Shown here: positions 51,797 through 64,000 of the stretch, piece after piece
Position numbering within the stretch: position 1 is the stretch's first letter
How the letters are laid out: every line of letters starts with the position of its first letter
Source: CAWIJK01 sp963836375
GTDB lineage: Bacteria; Actinomycetota; Acidimicrobiia; Acidimicrobiales; RAAP-2
Length of the DNA: 64,000 nucleotides
Assembly: GCA_963836375.1 (NCBI GenBank)
Contig: CAWIJK010000004.1
Location: 682,001-746,000, forward strand
Direction: 5' to 3'
The notes under the pieces: model-generated
Told to the model about the DNA's origin: nothing
What the model saw: the letters and a program-made list of their open reading frames with translations, nothing else
The model's database searches: none
Program-made: the position numbers and the translations under genes

Positions 51797-52093
51797 TCAG
51801 CTCTCGAAGAGATCGATCTTGTCGCCCGGGTGCAGGGTGACGATGGCCCGCTTGGTATTCGGCCGGCGCCCGACGGTGTTGGACCGCCGGTTCACCGTGG
51901 CCTTGCCCTTGCGGTTGAGGGTGTTGACCTTGTCCACCTTGACCCCGAAGGCCTTCTCGACCGCCATGCGCACGTCGATCTTGGTGGCCTTGGGGTCGAC
52001 GACGAAGACGTAGACGTTGCGGTTCATGAGGCCGTAGGTCTTCTCGGAGATCACCGGGCGGATCAGCACCGTGGTGGCGTCGCGGGCGGTCAC
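51797..52093 (-). CDS. rplW: 50S ribosomal protein L23
   Basis: L23 is the main docking site for trigger factor and SRP at the tunnel exit. The 98-residue protein has VLIRPVISEKTYGLMNRNVYVFVVDPKATKIDVRMAVEKAFGVKV and RPNTKRAIVTLHPGDKIDLFE. GTG 52093 overlaps the rplD stop (GTGA). Confidence 0.98.
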   Translation of the reverse strand: MTARDATTVLIRPVISEKTYGLMNRNVYVFVVDPKATKIDVRMAVEKAFGVKVDKVNTLNRKGKATVNRRSNTVGRRPNTKRAIVTLHPGDKIDLFES

Positions 52094-52953
52094 GTGGGCT
52101 CTCCCGTCTCGTCGCCGGCCGGCTCGTCGGCCTCGTCGTCGGCATTCCCCTCGAACTCGGCCTCTTGGAGCTCGACCACCTCGTCGCCCGTCGCGGCGTC
52201 GACCAGCTCGTCGACCACCATGGTGTCGCCGGTCTCGGCGTCGACCACCTCGACCACCAGCTCGGCCAGGTGGTCCTCGCCGCCGGGCAGGGTCTCGTCG
52301 GTGAAGACCAGCCACTCGTTGCGCAAGATGTCGTAGGCCGACAACTCGTGGGCGGCGACGGTCTGGACGTCGGGCAGGTTGCCGAAGGAGCGCTCGGCCA
52401 CCACGTCGTCGGGGCCGAGCACCACCAGGACCCGGCCGCGCAGCCCGAGGGCGTCGAGGGCGGCCACGGCGTCTTTGGTCCGTGGCTCCTCCCAGCCCCA
52501 GGCGTCGACCAGGGCCACCCGGTCCTCGGCGGCCCGGTCCGAGAGGGCCGAGCGCAGGGCCAGGCGCACCATCTTCTTCGGGGTGCGCTGGCGGTAGCCG
52601 CGGGGCTTGGGCCCGAGGGCCACCCCGCCGCCCACCCACTGGGGGGACCGGGTCGAGCCCTGCCGGGCCCGGCCGGTGCCCTTCTGGCGGTAGGGCTTGG
52701 CCCCGCCGCCGCGGACCTCGGCGCGGGTCTTGGTCGACTGGGTGCCCGAGCGGGCCGCCGCCAGCTGGGCCGTCACCACCTGGTGCAAGACCGCCCGGTT
52801 GGGCTCGATGCCGAAGAGCAGGGGCTCGAGGTCGACCGTGCCGAGCTCGTTGCCCTCCACGTCGCGGCGGGCCACCGAGCGGGCCTCGGGCTCGGGGCGC
52901 TCCTTGCGGCGGGGGCCCCGGCGCACCACCGCGGCGGCCTCGGTGGTGCTCAT
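52090..52953 (-). CDS. rplD: 50S ribosomal protein L4 with acidic C-terminal extension
   Basis: L4 lines the tunnel and in many bacteria controls its own S10 operon. The 287-residue protein has VVTAQLAAARSGTQSTKTRAEVRGGGAKPYRQKGTGRARQGSTRSPQWVGGGVALGPKPR (extended loop) and LNVYDILR-like LSAYDILRNEWLVFTDE. Beyond about residue 225 an acidic stretch of some 60 residues (ELVVEVVDAETGD..., DDEADEPAGDETGEPT) replaces the usual end. ATG 52953 overlaps the rplC stop (ATGA). Confidence 0.97.
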   Translation of the reverse strand: MSTTEAAAVVRRGPRRKERPEPEARSVARRDVEGNELGTVDLEPLLFGIEPNRAVLHQVVTAQLAAARSGTQSTKTRAEVRGGGAKPYRQKGTGRARQGSTRSPQWVGGGVALGPKPRGYRQRTPKKMVRLALRSALSDRAAEDRVALVDAWGWEEPRTKDAVAALDALGLRGRVLVVLGPDDVVAERSFGNLPDVQTVAAHELSAYDILRNEWLVFTDETLPGGEDHLAELVVEVVDAETGDTMVVDELVDAATGDEVVELQEAEFEGNADDEADEPAGDETGEPT

Positions 52954-53609
52954 CTGGACCCCCCGGCCCGGCTCGGGGCCTTCACCGAGTCCCGGAGCAC
53001 CACCACGGCACCCCGGGCCCCCGGGACGGCCCCTTTGACCAGCATCAGCTCGCGCTCGGGGTCGGCCGAGACGACCTCGAGGTTGAGGGCGGTGACCTGG
53101 CGGCCCCCCATCCGTCCGGCCATCCGGGTCCCCTTGAAGACCCGCGACGGGGTGGCGCAGGCCCCGATCGACCCGGGCACCCGGTGGGCCTTGTGGTTCC
53201 CGTGGGAGGCCCCCTGGCCCTTGAAGTTGTGGCGCTTCATGCCCCCGGCGAAGCCCTTGCCCTTGGACACGGCGATGGCGTCCACCTTCTCCCCGGCGCT
53301 CCACAGCTCGGCCGTCAGCTCCTGGCCGACCTCGTACTCGCTGATGTCGTCCAGGCGCAGCTCGACCAGGGTGCGGCCCGGGTCGACCCCGGCCGCCTCG
53401 AAGTGGCCCAGCTCGGGCTTGGTCAGCGTCGAGGACCGGCGGAAGCCGAAGGTCACCTGCAGGGCCGAGTAGCCGTCGCGCTCGGGGCTCTTCACCTGCA
53501 CCACGCGCACCGGCGCGACCTTGAGCACCGTCACCGGGATGGCGCGGTTCTGGTCGTCCCAGACCTGGGTCATGCCGACCTTCTCGCCGACGATCGCCTT
53601 GCTTGCCAC
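52950..53609 (-). CDS. rplC: 50S ribosomal protein L3
   Basis: L3 is an early 50S assembly protein reaching the peptidyl-transferase centre. The 219-residue protein has MASKAIVGEKVGMTQVWDDQ, SKGKGFAGGMKRHNFKGQGASHGNHKAHRVPGSIGACATPSRVFKGTRMAGRMGGRQVT and VLRDSVKAP. GTG 53609 has AGGAGAG about nine bases before. It appears to be the first gene of its own transcript, behind two hairpins (53631-53688), because a terminator follows rpsJ. Confidence 0.98.
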   Translation of the reverse strand: MASKAIVGEKVGMTQVWDDQNRAIPVTVLKVAPVRVVQVKSPERDGYSALQVTFGFRRSSTLTKPELGHFEAAGVDPGRTLVELRLDDISEYEVGQELTAELWSAGEKVDAIAVSKGKGFAGGMKRHNFKGQGASHGNHKAHRVPGSIGACATPSRVFKGTRMAGRMGGRQVTALNLEVVSADPERELMLVKGAVPGARGAVVVLRDSVKAPSRAGGSR

Positions 53610-53630
53610 GTGGGGGTCTCTCCTGGACGG

Positions 53631-53688
53631 GTGCCGGCGGTCTCCCGCTGGCACGCCAACGCTCCGCCCGGGATTCCCGAGCGGAGCG
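53631..53688 (-). promoter_or_regulatory. Structured rplC leader: two consecutive hairpins
   Basis: On the transcript (minus strand) bases 53688-53660 fold into a 13-pair stem (CGCTCCGC...GCGGAGCG with one U-G pair) closed by a three-base AAU loop. Then 53654-53631 fold into GTGCCAGCGG / CCGCCGGCAC with one mismatch and a GAGA (GNRA) tetraloop, ending just before the rplC ribosome-binding site. Position and strength suit an autoregulatory r-protein leader; the ligand is not known. Confidence 0.5.
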
Positions 53689-53843
53689 GCTCGAATGTCT
53701 CGGCCCGAGGTCCCCGGCGTCCTCTGGACGCGCCGGGCGCTCGTGCACATCTGCTGGGGGGCCGACACGGGGTGCCGTGCCGGGGGGCCGGAAATCGGCC
53801 CGAAAAGAGAACTTACACCAAAGCGCCCGCAGCCGCCAGGGGC

Positions 53844-53862
53844 GGCCCCCGGCCCGGGGGCC
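53844..53862 (-). terminator. GC hairpin directly after rpsJ
   Basis: GGCCCCCG / CGGGGGCC forms an eight-pair stem with a three-base loop, one base after the rpsJ stop. There is no T tract. It implies that rpsJ ends the str-type transcript and that rplC starts a new one. Confidence 0.55.
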
Positions 53863-53863
53863 C

Positions 53864-54190
53864 TCAGGCGTTCTGGATCTTGATCTCGATGTCCACCCCG
53901 GCCGGAAGGTCCAGGCGCTGGAGCGAGTCCACCGTCTTGGGGGTGTGCTCGACGATGTCCACCAGGCGCTTGTGGACCCGCATCTCGAAGTGCTCCCGGC
54001 TGTCCTTGTACTTGTGGGGGGAGCGGATCACCGTGTAGCGGTGCTTGTCGGTGGGCAAAGGGACCGGCCCCTGGACCTTGGCCTGGGTGCGCAGGACGGT
54101 CTGGACGATCTTCTCGGTGGACTGGTCGAGGATCTCGTGGTCGTAGGCCTTCAACCGGATCCTGATCTTCTGCCTGGGCCCGTCGGCCAT
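53864..54190 (-). CDS. rpsJ: 30S ribosomal protein S10
   Basis: S10 serves in the 30S head and in NusB-dependent antitermination. The 108-residue protein has KIRIRLKAYDHEILDQSTEKIVQTVLRTQAKVQGPVPLPTDKHRYTVIRSPHKYKDSREHFEMRVHKR and LQRLDLPAGVDIEIKI. ATG 54190 is 30 bases after tuf. Unusually, 254 bases including a hairpin separate it from rplC. Confidence 0.99.
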   Translation of the reverse strand: MADGPRQKIRIRLKAYDHEILDQSTEKIVQTVLRTQAKVQGPVPLPTDKHRYTVIRSPHKYKDSREHFEMRVHKRLVDIVEHTPKTVDSLQRLDLPAGVDIEIKIQNA

Positions 54191-54220
54191 GTCGTCCTCT
54201 CGCTCCCCGTCAGCCGGCTG

Positions 54221-55408
54221 CTACTTGAGGATCTTGGTGACGCGGCCCGAGGCGACCGTCCGCCCGCCCTCGCGGATGGCGAACCGCAACCCCTCCACCA
54301 TGGCGATGGGCTTGCCCAGCTCGACGGTCATCTCGGTGTTGTCGCCCGGCATGACCATCTCGGTGCCCTCGGGCAGGGTGATGGTGCCGGTCACGTCGGT
54401 GGTCCGGAAGTAGAACTGGGGCCGGTAGTTGCTGAAGAAGGGCTTGTGGCGGCCGCCCTCCTCTTTGTTCAGCACGTAGATGGTGGCCTCGAAGTCGGTG
54501 TGCGGGGTGATCGAGCCGGGCTTGCAGAGCACCTGGCCCCGCTCGACCTCCTCCTTCTTGGTCCCCCGGAGAAGGGCCCCGATGTTGTCGCCGGCCTGGC
54601 CCTGGTCGAGCAGCTTGCGGAACATCTCGACCCCGGTGACCGTGGTCTTCTGGGTGTCGCGCAACCCGACGATCTCCACCTCGTCGCCCACGTGGACGAT
54701 GCCCTGCTCCACCTTGCCGGTCACCACGGTGCCCCGGCCGGTGATGGACATGACGTCTTCGATGGGCATGAGGAACGGCTTGTCGACCTCGCGCACCGGC
54801 TCGGGGATGTAGCTGTCGACCGCGTCCATCAGCTCGACGATCTTGGGCGTCCACTCCGGGTCGCCCTCGAGGGCCTTGAGCGCGCTGACCCGGATGATCG
54901 GGGTGTCGTCGCCGGGGAACTCGTATTCGTTGAGCAGCTCGCGGACCTCGAGCTCGACCAGGTCCAGCAGCTCCTCGTCGTCCACCATGTCGGCCTTGTT
55001 CAGGGCGACCACGATGTAGGGCACGCCCACCTGGCGGGCCAGCAGGACGTGCTCACGGGTCTGGGGCATCGGGCCGTCGGCGGCCGAGACCACCAGGATG
55101 GCCCCGTCCACCTGGGCGGCGCCGGTGATCATGTTCTTGATGTAGTCGGCGTGGCCCGGCATGTCGACGTGGGCGTAGTGCCGGTTCTTGGTCTCGTACT
55201 CGACGTGGGCGATCGAGATCGTGATCCCGCGCTGCTTCTCCTCGGGCGCCTTGTCGATCTGGTCGAACGGCGTGAACGAGGTGTTGGGGTTCTCCTCGGA
55301 CAGGACCTTGGTGATGGCCGCCGTCAGCGTGGTCTTGCCGTGGTCGATGTGCCCCATCGTCCCCACGTTGATGTGGGGCTTCGAGCGCTCGAACTTCTGC
55401 TTGGCCAT
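54221..55408 (-). CDS. tuf: Elongation factor Tu
   Basis: EF-Tu delivers aminoacyl-tRNA to the ribosome. The 395-residue GTPase has G1 GHIDHGKTTL, switch RGITISIAHVEYE, G3 DMPGHADYIKNM, G4 NKADMVDD and G5 SALKALEG. The three domains end in VASGRVTKILK. Residue 2 of the G3 motif is Met where Escherichia has Cys and mycobacteria Ala. Other EF-Tu positions look ordinary. It is separated from fusA by 147 bases, which hold a GCCGGC-type hairpin just after fusA but no clear promoter. Confidence 0.99.
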   Translation of the reverse strand: MAKQKFERSKPHINVGTMGHIDHGKTTLTAAITKVLSEENPNTSFTPFDQIDKAPEEKQRGITISIAHVEYETKNRHYAHVDMPGHADYIKNMITGAAQVDGAILVVSAADGPMPQTREHVLLARQVGVPYIVVALNKADMVDDEELLDLVELEVRELLNEYEFPGDDTPIIRVSALKALEGDPEWTPKIVELMDAVDSYIPEPVREVDKPFLMPIEDVMSITGRGTVVTGKVEQGIVHVGDEVEIVGLRDTQKTTVTGVEMFRKLLDQGQAGDNIGALLRGTKKEEVERGQVLCKPGSITPHTDFEATIYVLNKEEGGRHKPFFSNYRPQFYFRTTDVTGTITLPEGTEMVMPGDNTEMTVELGKPIAMVEGLRFAIREGGRTVASGRVTKILK

Positions 55409-55555
55409 CTGCCCAACTACTCCCTGATCTCGGGCGGAACCCCCTCGGGCCCGCCGCGACGGTCACCCGCCGCTTCTACATGTTGTGCCGCTCTCGTCAC
55501 CCAAGATTCTGCCCGGTGACGCCCTTCTTTGCCGAGCCGGCCGCTGCCGGCCGCC

Positions 55556-57652
55556 CTATTCACCGTGGGCCCGGGCGATGATCTCCTTTGAGATGGACTC
55601 GGGAACCTCGTTGTAGGCGTGGAACTGCATCGTGTACGTGGCGCGGCCCTGCGTACGCGAACGTAGGTCGGTAGCGTAGCCGAACATGTCCGACAGCGGT
55701 ACCTGGGCCCGGACCACGTGGCTGCTGCCCCGCTGCTCCATGCCCTCGACCCGGCCCCGGCGGGAGGAGAGGTCCCCGATCACGTCGCCCATGTAGTCCT
55801 CGGGGGTGACCACTTCTACGTCCATGACCGGCTCCAGCAGGACCGGGCTGGCCGCCCGGGCGGCCTTCTTCACGGCCATCGAGCCGGCGATCTTGAAGGC
55901 CATCTCCGAGGAGTCCACGTCGTGGTAGGAGCCGTAGGTGAGCAGCACCCGGACGTCGACCATCGGGTAGCCCGCCAGGACCCCCGAGGTGAGGGCCTCT
56001 TGGATCCCGGCGTCGACCGAGGGGATGTACTCCTTGGGGATGACCCCGCCGGTGATCTTGTCGATGAACTCGTAGCCCCCGCCCGGGCCCGTCGGCTCGA
56101 GGGAGATCACCACGTGGCCGTACTGGCCCCGGCCGCCGGTCTGGCGGACGTAGCGCTCCTCGATCTTCTCCACCGGCTTGCGGATGGTCTCGCGGTAGGC
56201 CACCTGGGGCTTGCCCACGTTGGCGTCGACGCTGAACTCGCGCAGCATCCGGTCGACCAGGACCTCGAGGTGGAGCTCGCCCATCCCCGAGATCACCGTC
56301 TGGCCGGTCTCCTCGTCCGAGCGCACCCGGAAGGTCGGGTCCTCCTCGGACAGGCTGAACAGGGCCTTGGAGAGCTTGTCCTGGTCGGCCTTGGTCTTGG
56401 GCTCGACGGCCACGTGGATGACCGGCTCGGGGAAGGTCAGCTCCTCGAGCACGATCGGGTGCGCCGGGTCGCTCAGGGTGTCCCCGGTGGTGGTCTGTTT
56501 CAGGCCCACGGCGGCCACGATGTCGCCGGCGAAGCAGGCGTCCTTGTCCTCGCGGTGGTTGGCGTGCATCTGGAGGAGCCGGCCGATCCGCTCCTTCTTG
56601 TCCTTGGTGGTGTTGGTGACCGTGCCCCCCTTTTTCAGGGTGCCCGAGTAGACCCGCAGGTAGGTCAGCTTGCCCACGTAGGGGTCGGTCATGATCTTGA
56701 AGGCCAGCGCGCTGAAGGGGGCCGAGTCGTCGGGGGGGCGCTCTTCGACCTCGTCCTTGCCCGGCTTGGTCCCCGGCGTCGGCGGCAGGTCGAGCGGGCT
56801 GGGCAGGTAGTCGACCACGGCGTCGAGCATGGGCTGGACGCCCTTGTTCTTGAAGGCCGAGCCGCACAGCACCGGGACCACCTCGGAGGACAAGGTGGCG
56901 GTGCGCAGGGCCCCGCCCAGGTCCTCGGCCGTGATCTCCTCGTCGGCCAGGTACTTCTCCATGATCGAGTCGTCGTAGTTGCTGAGCACGTCGACCAGCT
57001 GGTGGCGGGCGTCGGCCGCCTCGGTGGCCAGCGACTCGGGGATGGGCTCCTCCTCCCACTTCTCGCCCATGCCCTCCTCCCAGACCAGGGCCTTCATCCC
57101 GAGCAGGTCGACCACGCCCTTGAACTCGCCCTCGGCGCCGATCGGGAGCTGGACGACGGCCGGGTTGGCGTCGAGGCGGTCACGGATCATCTCGACGGTG
57201 CGGGCGAAGTCCGCCCCCACCCGGTCCATCTTGTTGACGAAGCAGATGCGGGGGACCTTGTACTTGTTGGCCTGGCGCCAGACGGTCTCGGTCTGGGGCT
57301 CGACCCCGGCCACGGCGTCGAAGACGGCCACCGCCCCGTCGAGGACCCGCAGGGAGCGCTCCACCTCGACGGTGAAGTCCACGTGCCCGGGGGTGTCGAT
57401 GATGTTGATCCAGGTGTCGCGCCAGCGGCACGTGGTGGCGGCCGAGGTGATGGTGATGCCGCGCTCTTGCTCTTGGACCATCCAGTCCATGGTGGCGGCG
57501 CCCTCGTGGACCTCGCCGATCTTGTAGTTGCGGCCGGTGTAGTAGAGGATCCGCTCGGTCGTCGTGGTCTTTCCCGCGTCGATGTGGGCCATGATCCCGA
57601 TGTTGCGGGTCCTGGCCAGGGGAAACTCGCGGATGGGCGGCGGTTCAGCCAT
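55556..57652 (-). CDS. fusA: Elongation factor G
   Basis: EF-G drives translocation and ribosome recycling. The 698-residue GTPase has G1 MAHIDAGKTTT, switch RGITITSAATTCRW, G3 DTPGHVDF, G4 NKMDRVGADF and the domain IV tip region (GRGQYGHVVISLEP, FIDKITGGVIPKEYIPSVDAGIQEA). It ends with the EFHAYNEVP-like QFHAYNEVPESISKEIIARAHGE. ATG 57652 follows GAGGTAG. rpsG lies 24 bases upstream. Confidence 0.99.
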   Translation of the reverse strand: MAEPPPIREFPLARTRNIGIMAHIDAGKTTTTERILYYTGRNYKIGEVHEGAATMDWMVQEQERGITITSAATTCRWRDTWINIIDTPGHVDFTVEVERSLRVLDGAVAVFDAVAGVEPQTETVWRQANKYKVPRICFVNKMDRVGADFARTVEMIRDRLDANPAVVQLPIGAEGEFKGVVDLLGMKALVWEEGMGEKWEEEPIPESLATEAADARHQLVDVLSNYDDSIMEKYLADEEITAEDLGGALRTATLSSEVVPVLCGSAFKNKGVQPMLDAVVDYLPSPLDLPPTPGTKPGKDEVEERPPDDSAPFSALAFKIMTDPYVGKLTYLRVYSGTLKKGGTVTNTTKDKKERIGRLLQMHANHREDKDACFAGDIVAAVGLKQTTTGDTLSDPAHPIVLEELTFPEPVIHVAVEPKTKADQDKLSKALFSLSEEDPTFRVRSDEETGQTVISGMGELHLEVLVDRMLREFSVDANVGKPQVAYRETIRKPVEKIEERYVRQTGGRGQYGHVVISLEPTGPGGGYEFIDKITGGVIPKEYIPSVDAGIQEALTSGVLAGYPMVDVRVLLTYGSYHDVDSSEMAFKIAGSMAVKKAARAASPVLLEPVMDVEVVTPEDYMGDVIGDLSSRRGRVEGMEQRGSSHVVRAQVPLSDMFGYATDLRSRTQGRATYTMQFHAYNEVPESISKEIIARAHGE

Positions 57653-57676
57653 GGTGCTCTACCTCGGGGGGTGCGA

Positions 57677-58147
57677 CTACCAGCGGTAGTGCGCGAAGGC
57701 CTTGTTGGACTCGGCCATCTTGTGCATGTCCTCGCGGCGCTTGACCGCGGCGCCGATGCCGTTGGAGGCGTCGAGGATCTCGTTGGCCAGGCGCTCGGCC
57801 ATGGTCTTCTCCCGGCGCTGGCGGGAGAACCCGGTCAGCCAGCGGATGGCCAGGGTGGTGGCCCGGCGGGGCCGGACCTCGACGGGGACCTGGTAGGTGG
57901 CCCCGCCGACCCGGCGGGGCTTGACCTCGAGCTCGGGGCGGACGTTCTCCACCGCCTTTTTCAGCACGGCCACCGGCTCGTTGCCCGAGCGCTCCTGGAC
58001 CAGCTCCAGGGCGCCGTAGACGATGCGCTCGGACAGGGTGCGCTTGCCCCGGGTCAGGACCTTGTTGACGAACTGGGTGACCAGGACGGACCGGTAGACC
58101 GGGTCGGGCTGGAGCTCCCGGCGGGTGGCCGGGCCGTTGCGGGGCAT
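57677..58147 (-). CDS. rpsG: 30S ribosomal protein S7
   Basis: S7 nucleates the 30S head and commonly autoregulates the str operon. The 156-residue protein has DPVYRSVLVTQFVNKVLTRGKRTLSERIVYGALE, NVRPELEVKPRRVGGATYQVPVEVRPRRATTLAIRWL and MAESNKAFAHYRW. It begins one base after the rpsL stop. Confidence 0.99.
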   Translation of the reverse strand: MPRNGPATRRELQPDPVYRSVLVTQFVNKVLTRGKRTLSERIVYGALELVQERSGNEPVAVLKKAVENVRPELEVKPRRVGGATYQVPVEVRPRRATTLAIRWLTGFSRQRREKTMAERLANEILDASNGIGAAVKRREDMHKMAESNKAFAHYRW

Positions 58148-58148
58148 C

Positions 58149-58520
<372 letters not shown>

Positions 58521-58630
58521 GCGCTACCTCTAGGTTCTAAAACGACGGGGTGGACGACCGCACGGTGGCCGGCGGGACCAGGCCCGCACGGCCCGCCGCG
58601 CCCTTCGACGCGGCCGGTTGCAGCGGAGCA

Positions 58631-58659
58631 ATGCTAGGGCAACCGGGGCTTTCGGGCAA
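58631..58659 (-). promoter_or_regulatory. Candidate promoter of the str operon (rpsL-rpsG-fusA-tuf-rpsJ)
   Basis: TTGCCC (58654-58659), exactly 17 bases, then TAGCAT (58631-58636) on the minus strand in the 200-base rpoC-rpsL gap, leaving a leader of about 100 bases. Confidence 0.65.
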
Positions 58660-58688
58660 GCGGCCCGGGGACCGGTCGCCCCGCCTCT

Positions 58689-58714
58689 GCGCCGCCCAGT
58701 CTACGGGCCGGCGC
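58689..58714 (-). terminator. Hairpin after rpoC
   Basis: Nine pairs with a single bulge and a seven-base loop (GCGCCGCCC against GGGCCGGCGC) start within ten bases of the rpoC stop. No T tract. It lies ahead of the str promoter. Confidence 0.5.
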
Positions 58715-58720
58715 CGCCGG

Positions 58721-62787
<4,067 letters not shown>

Positions 62788-62788
<1 letters not shown>

Positions 62789-64000
62789 TACGAGAAGCTC
62801 CTCTCTGCCGCGCGCCGCTCGTCCTCTTCGTCCGACCCGCGTTCGGGTCGGCTGATGTCGATGCCGAGCTCCTCGGCCGTCCGGAAGATGTCCTCGTCGA
62901 TCTCGTGCATCTCGATCTCCTGGCCGTCGACGGCCAGAACCTCGACGTCGAGGCACAGCGACTGCATCTCTTTGATCAGCACCTTGAAGCTCTCGGGGAT
63001 CCCCGGCTCGGGGATGTTCTCGCCCTTCACGATGGCCTCGTAGACCTTCACCCGGCCGAGGACGTCGTCGGACTTGATGGTCAACAGCTCCTGGAGGGCG
63101 TAGGCGGCGCCGAAGGCCTCGAGCGCCCAGACCTCCATCTCGCCGAAGCGCTGCCCCCCGAACTGGGCCTTGCCGCCCAGGGGCTGCTGGGTGATCATCG
63201 AGTAGGGGCCGGTGGACCGGGCGTGGATCTTGTCGTCGACCAGGTGGGCCAGCTTCAAGATGTAGACGTAGCCGACCGAGATCGGGTTGTCGTACTGCTC
63301 GCCGGTCCGGCCGTTGAACAAGGTGGCCTTGCCGGTCGGCTTGATCTGGACGTCGCCGTTGGCCGAGTCCGAGTGCAGCGTCTCGAAGAGCCGCTGGATC
63401 GTCGGGTGCCGGCCGGCGTCCTCGGCCTCGTCCCAGTGGGCCCCGTCGAACACCGGGGTGGCCACCCAGGCCGCCGGGTCGGTCCGGGGGCGGGTCTTGC
63501 GCAGGGGGGCGTCCTTGCCGGTCCCGTCGCCCTCGTTGTCGGTGGCCACGCCCTCCCAGCCCCAGCGGGCCGCGTAGCCCAGGTGGGACTCGAGCACCTG
63601 GCCGACGTTCATCCGGCTCGGCACGCCGAGCGGGTTCAAGATGATGTCGACCGGGGTGCCGTCGGAGAGGAACGGCATGTCCTCGACCGGCAGGATCTTG
63701 GAGATGACGCCCTTGTTCCCGTGCCGGCCGGCCAGCTTGTCGCCCTCTGAGATCTTGCGCTTCTGGGCCACGTACACCCGGACCAGCTGGTTGACCCCGG
63801 GGGGCAGCTCGTGGGCATCCTCGCGGGAGAACACCCGCACGTCGATGACCTTGCCCTCCTCGCCGTGGGGCACCTTGAGGCTGGTGTCGCGGACCTCGCG
63901 GGCCTTCTCGCCGAAGATGGCCCGGAGCAGTCGCTCCTCGGGGGTCTGCTCGGTCTCGCCCTTGGGGGTGACCTTGCCCACCAGCACGTCGCCCGGGCCG
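62788..64000 (-). CDS. rpoB: DNA-directed RNA polymerase subunit beta (partial, C-terminal part)
   Basis: The last 403 codons or so of RpoB. The part present has VLVGKVTPKGE, FSREDAHELPPGVNQLVRVYVAQKRKISEGDKLAGRHGNKGVISKILP, PLGVPSRMNVGQVLE, YSMITQQPLGGKAQFGGQRFGEMEVWALEAFGAA and NIPEPGIPESFKVLIKEMQSL. It ends in a charged tail. The N-terminal two thirds, including the rifampicin region, lie beyond the right edge; base 64000 is the window limit. Confidence 0.98.

Noticed and set aside
55409..55555. A separate promoter for tuf in the fusA-tuf gap
   Set aside because: TTGGG is present but no TAnnnT box at suitable spacing; only a small GCCGGC hairpin after fusA is clear, so I left the gap unassigned.

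Overview
The window is very GC-rich, densely packed bacterial chromosome. Coding style and gene order (groES-groEL behind a CIRCE operator, a GuaB3-type IMP dehydrogenase beside guaA, the fused rpoBC / str / S10 / spc / alpha / L13 / glmM-glmS-acpS-nnr-alr-tsa chain, frequent GTG starts, C-terminal GYW...DGG repeats in a secreted protein) point to Actinomycetota, most plausibly class Acidimicrobiia. The class-level placement is inference; no rRNA or other marker in the window fixes the species. I see no tRNA, rRNA, CRISPR array, transposase, phage gene or origin. No gene-free stretch exceeds about 260 bases.

Layout. 1-8645 (minus strand): sucD (cut by the left edge), sucC, a stand-alone B12-binding mutase subunit, pcrA/uvrD helicase, guaA, guaB3 (apparent one-base frameshift) and a CoA-pyrophosphatase-type Nudix hydrolase. 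8699-12041: a large secreted beta-helix/GYW-repeat protein whose gene is bracketed by two near-identical strong hairpins. 12092-14209: groEL, groES and their CIRCE element. 14268-21657 (plus strand, the only plus-strand block): SDR oxidoreductase, GH13 alpha-glucosidase, an 834-residue PAP2-like/kinase-like/flippase-like membrane fusion, DUF2252 and a hemolysin III-type membrane protein. 21685-35334 (minus): DUF2254 membrane protein, rlmN, the t6A/acetyltransferase cluster tsaD-rimI-tsaB-tsaE (tsaE also apparently frameshifted), family-4 uracil-DNA glycosylase, alpha/beta hydrolase, alr, nnr, acpS, glmS, glmM. 35339-64000 (minus): the ribosomal protein and RNA polymerase superoperons, read from rpoB (cut by the right edge) down to rpsI.

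How the genes work together. The right half supplies the translation and transcription core: RNAP beta, beta' and alpha, EF-Tu, EF-G, IF-1, SecY, Map, Adk, TruA and about 30 ribosomal proteins. The middle supplies peptidoglycan precursors (alr, glmS, glmM), acyl-carrier activation (acpS), NAD(P)HX repair (nnr) and tRNA/rRNA modification (tsaB/D/E, rlmN). The left end joins methylmalonyl/succinyl-CoA metabolism to the TCA cycle and guanine nucleotide synthesis. Many genes are coupled by GTGA, ATGA, TGATG or TAATG overlaps.

Most noteworthy: (1) two single-base deficits in homopolymer runs, in guaB3 and tsaE, that look like sequence errors; (2) long acidic tails on S3, L22, L29 and L4 and a Lys/Ala head on L30; (3) rpsJ cut off from rplC by a terminator hairpin, with a strongly folded rplC leader; (4) paired hairpins around the repeat-rich secreted protein gene; (5) the plus-strand envelope-like module with two kinase-like proteins of unknown function; (6) a recurring leaderless-promoter geometry; (7) infA apparently starting at CTG.
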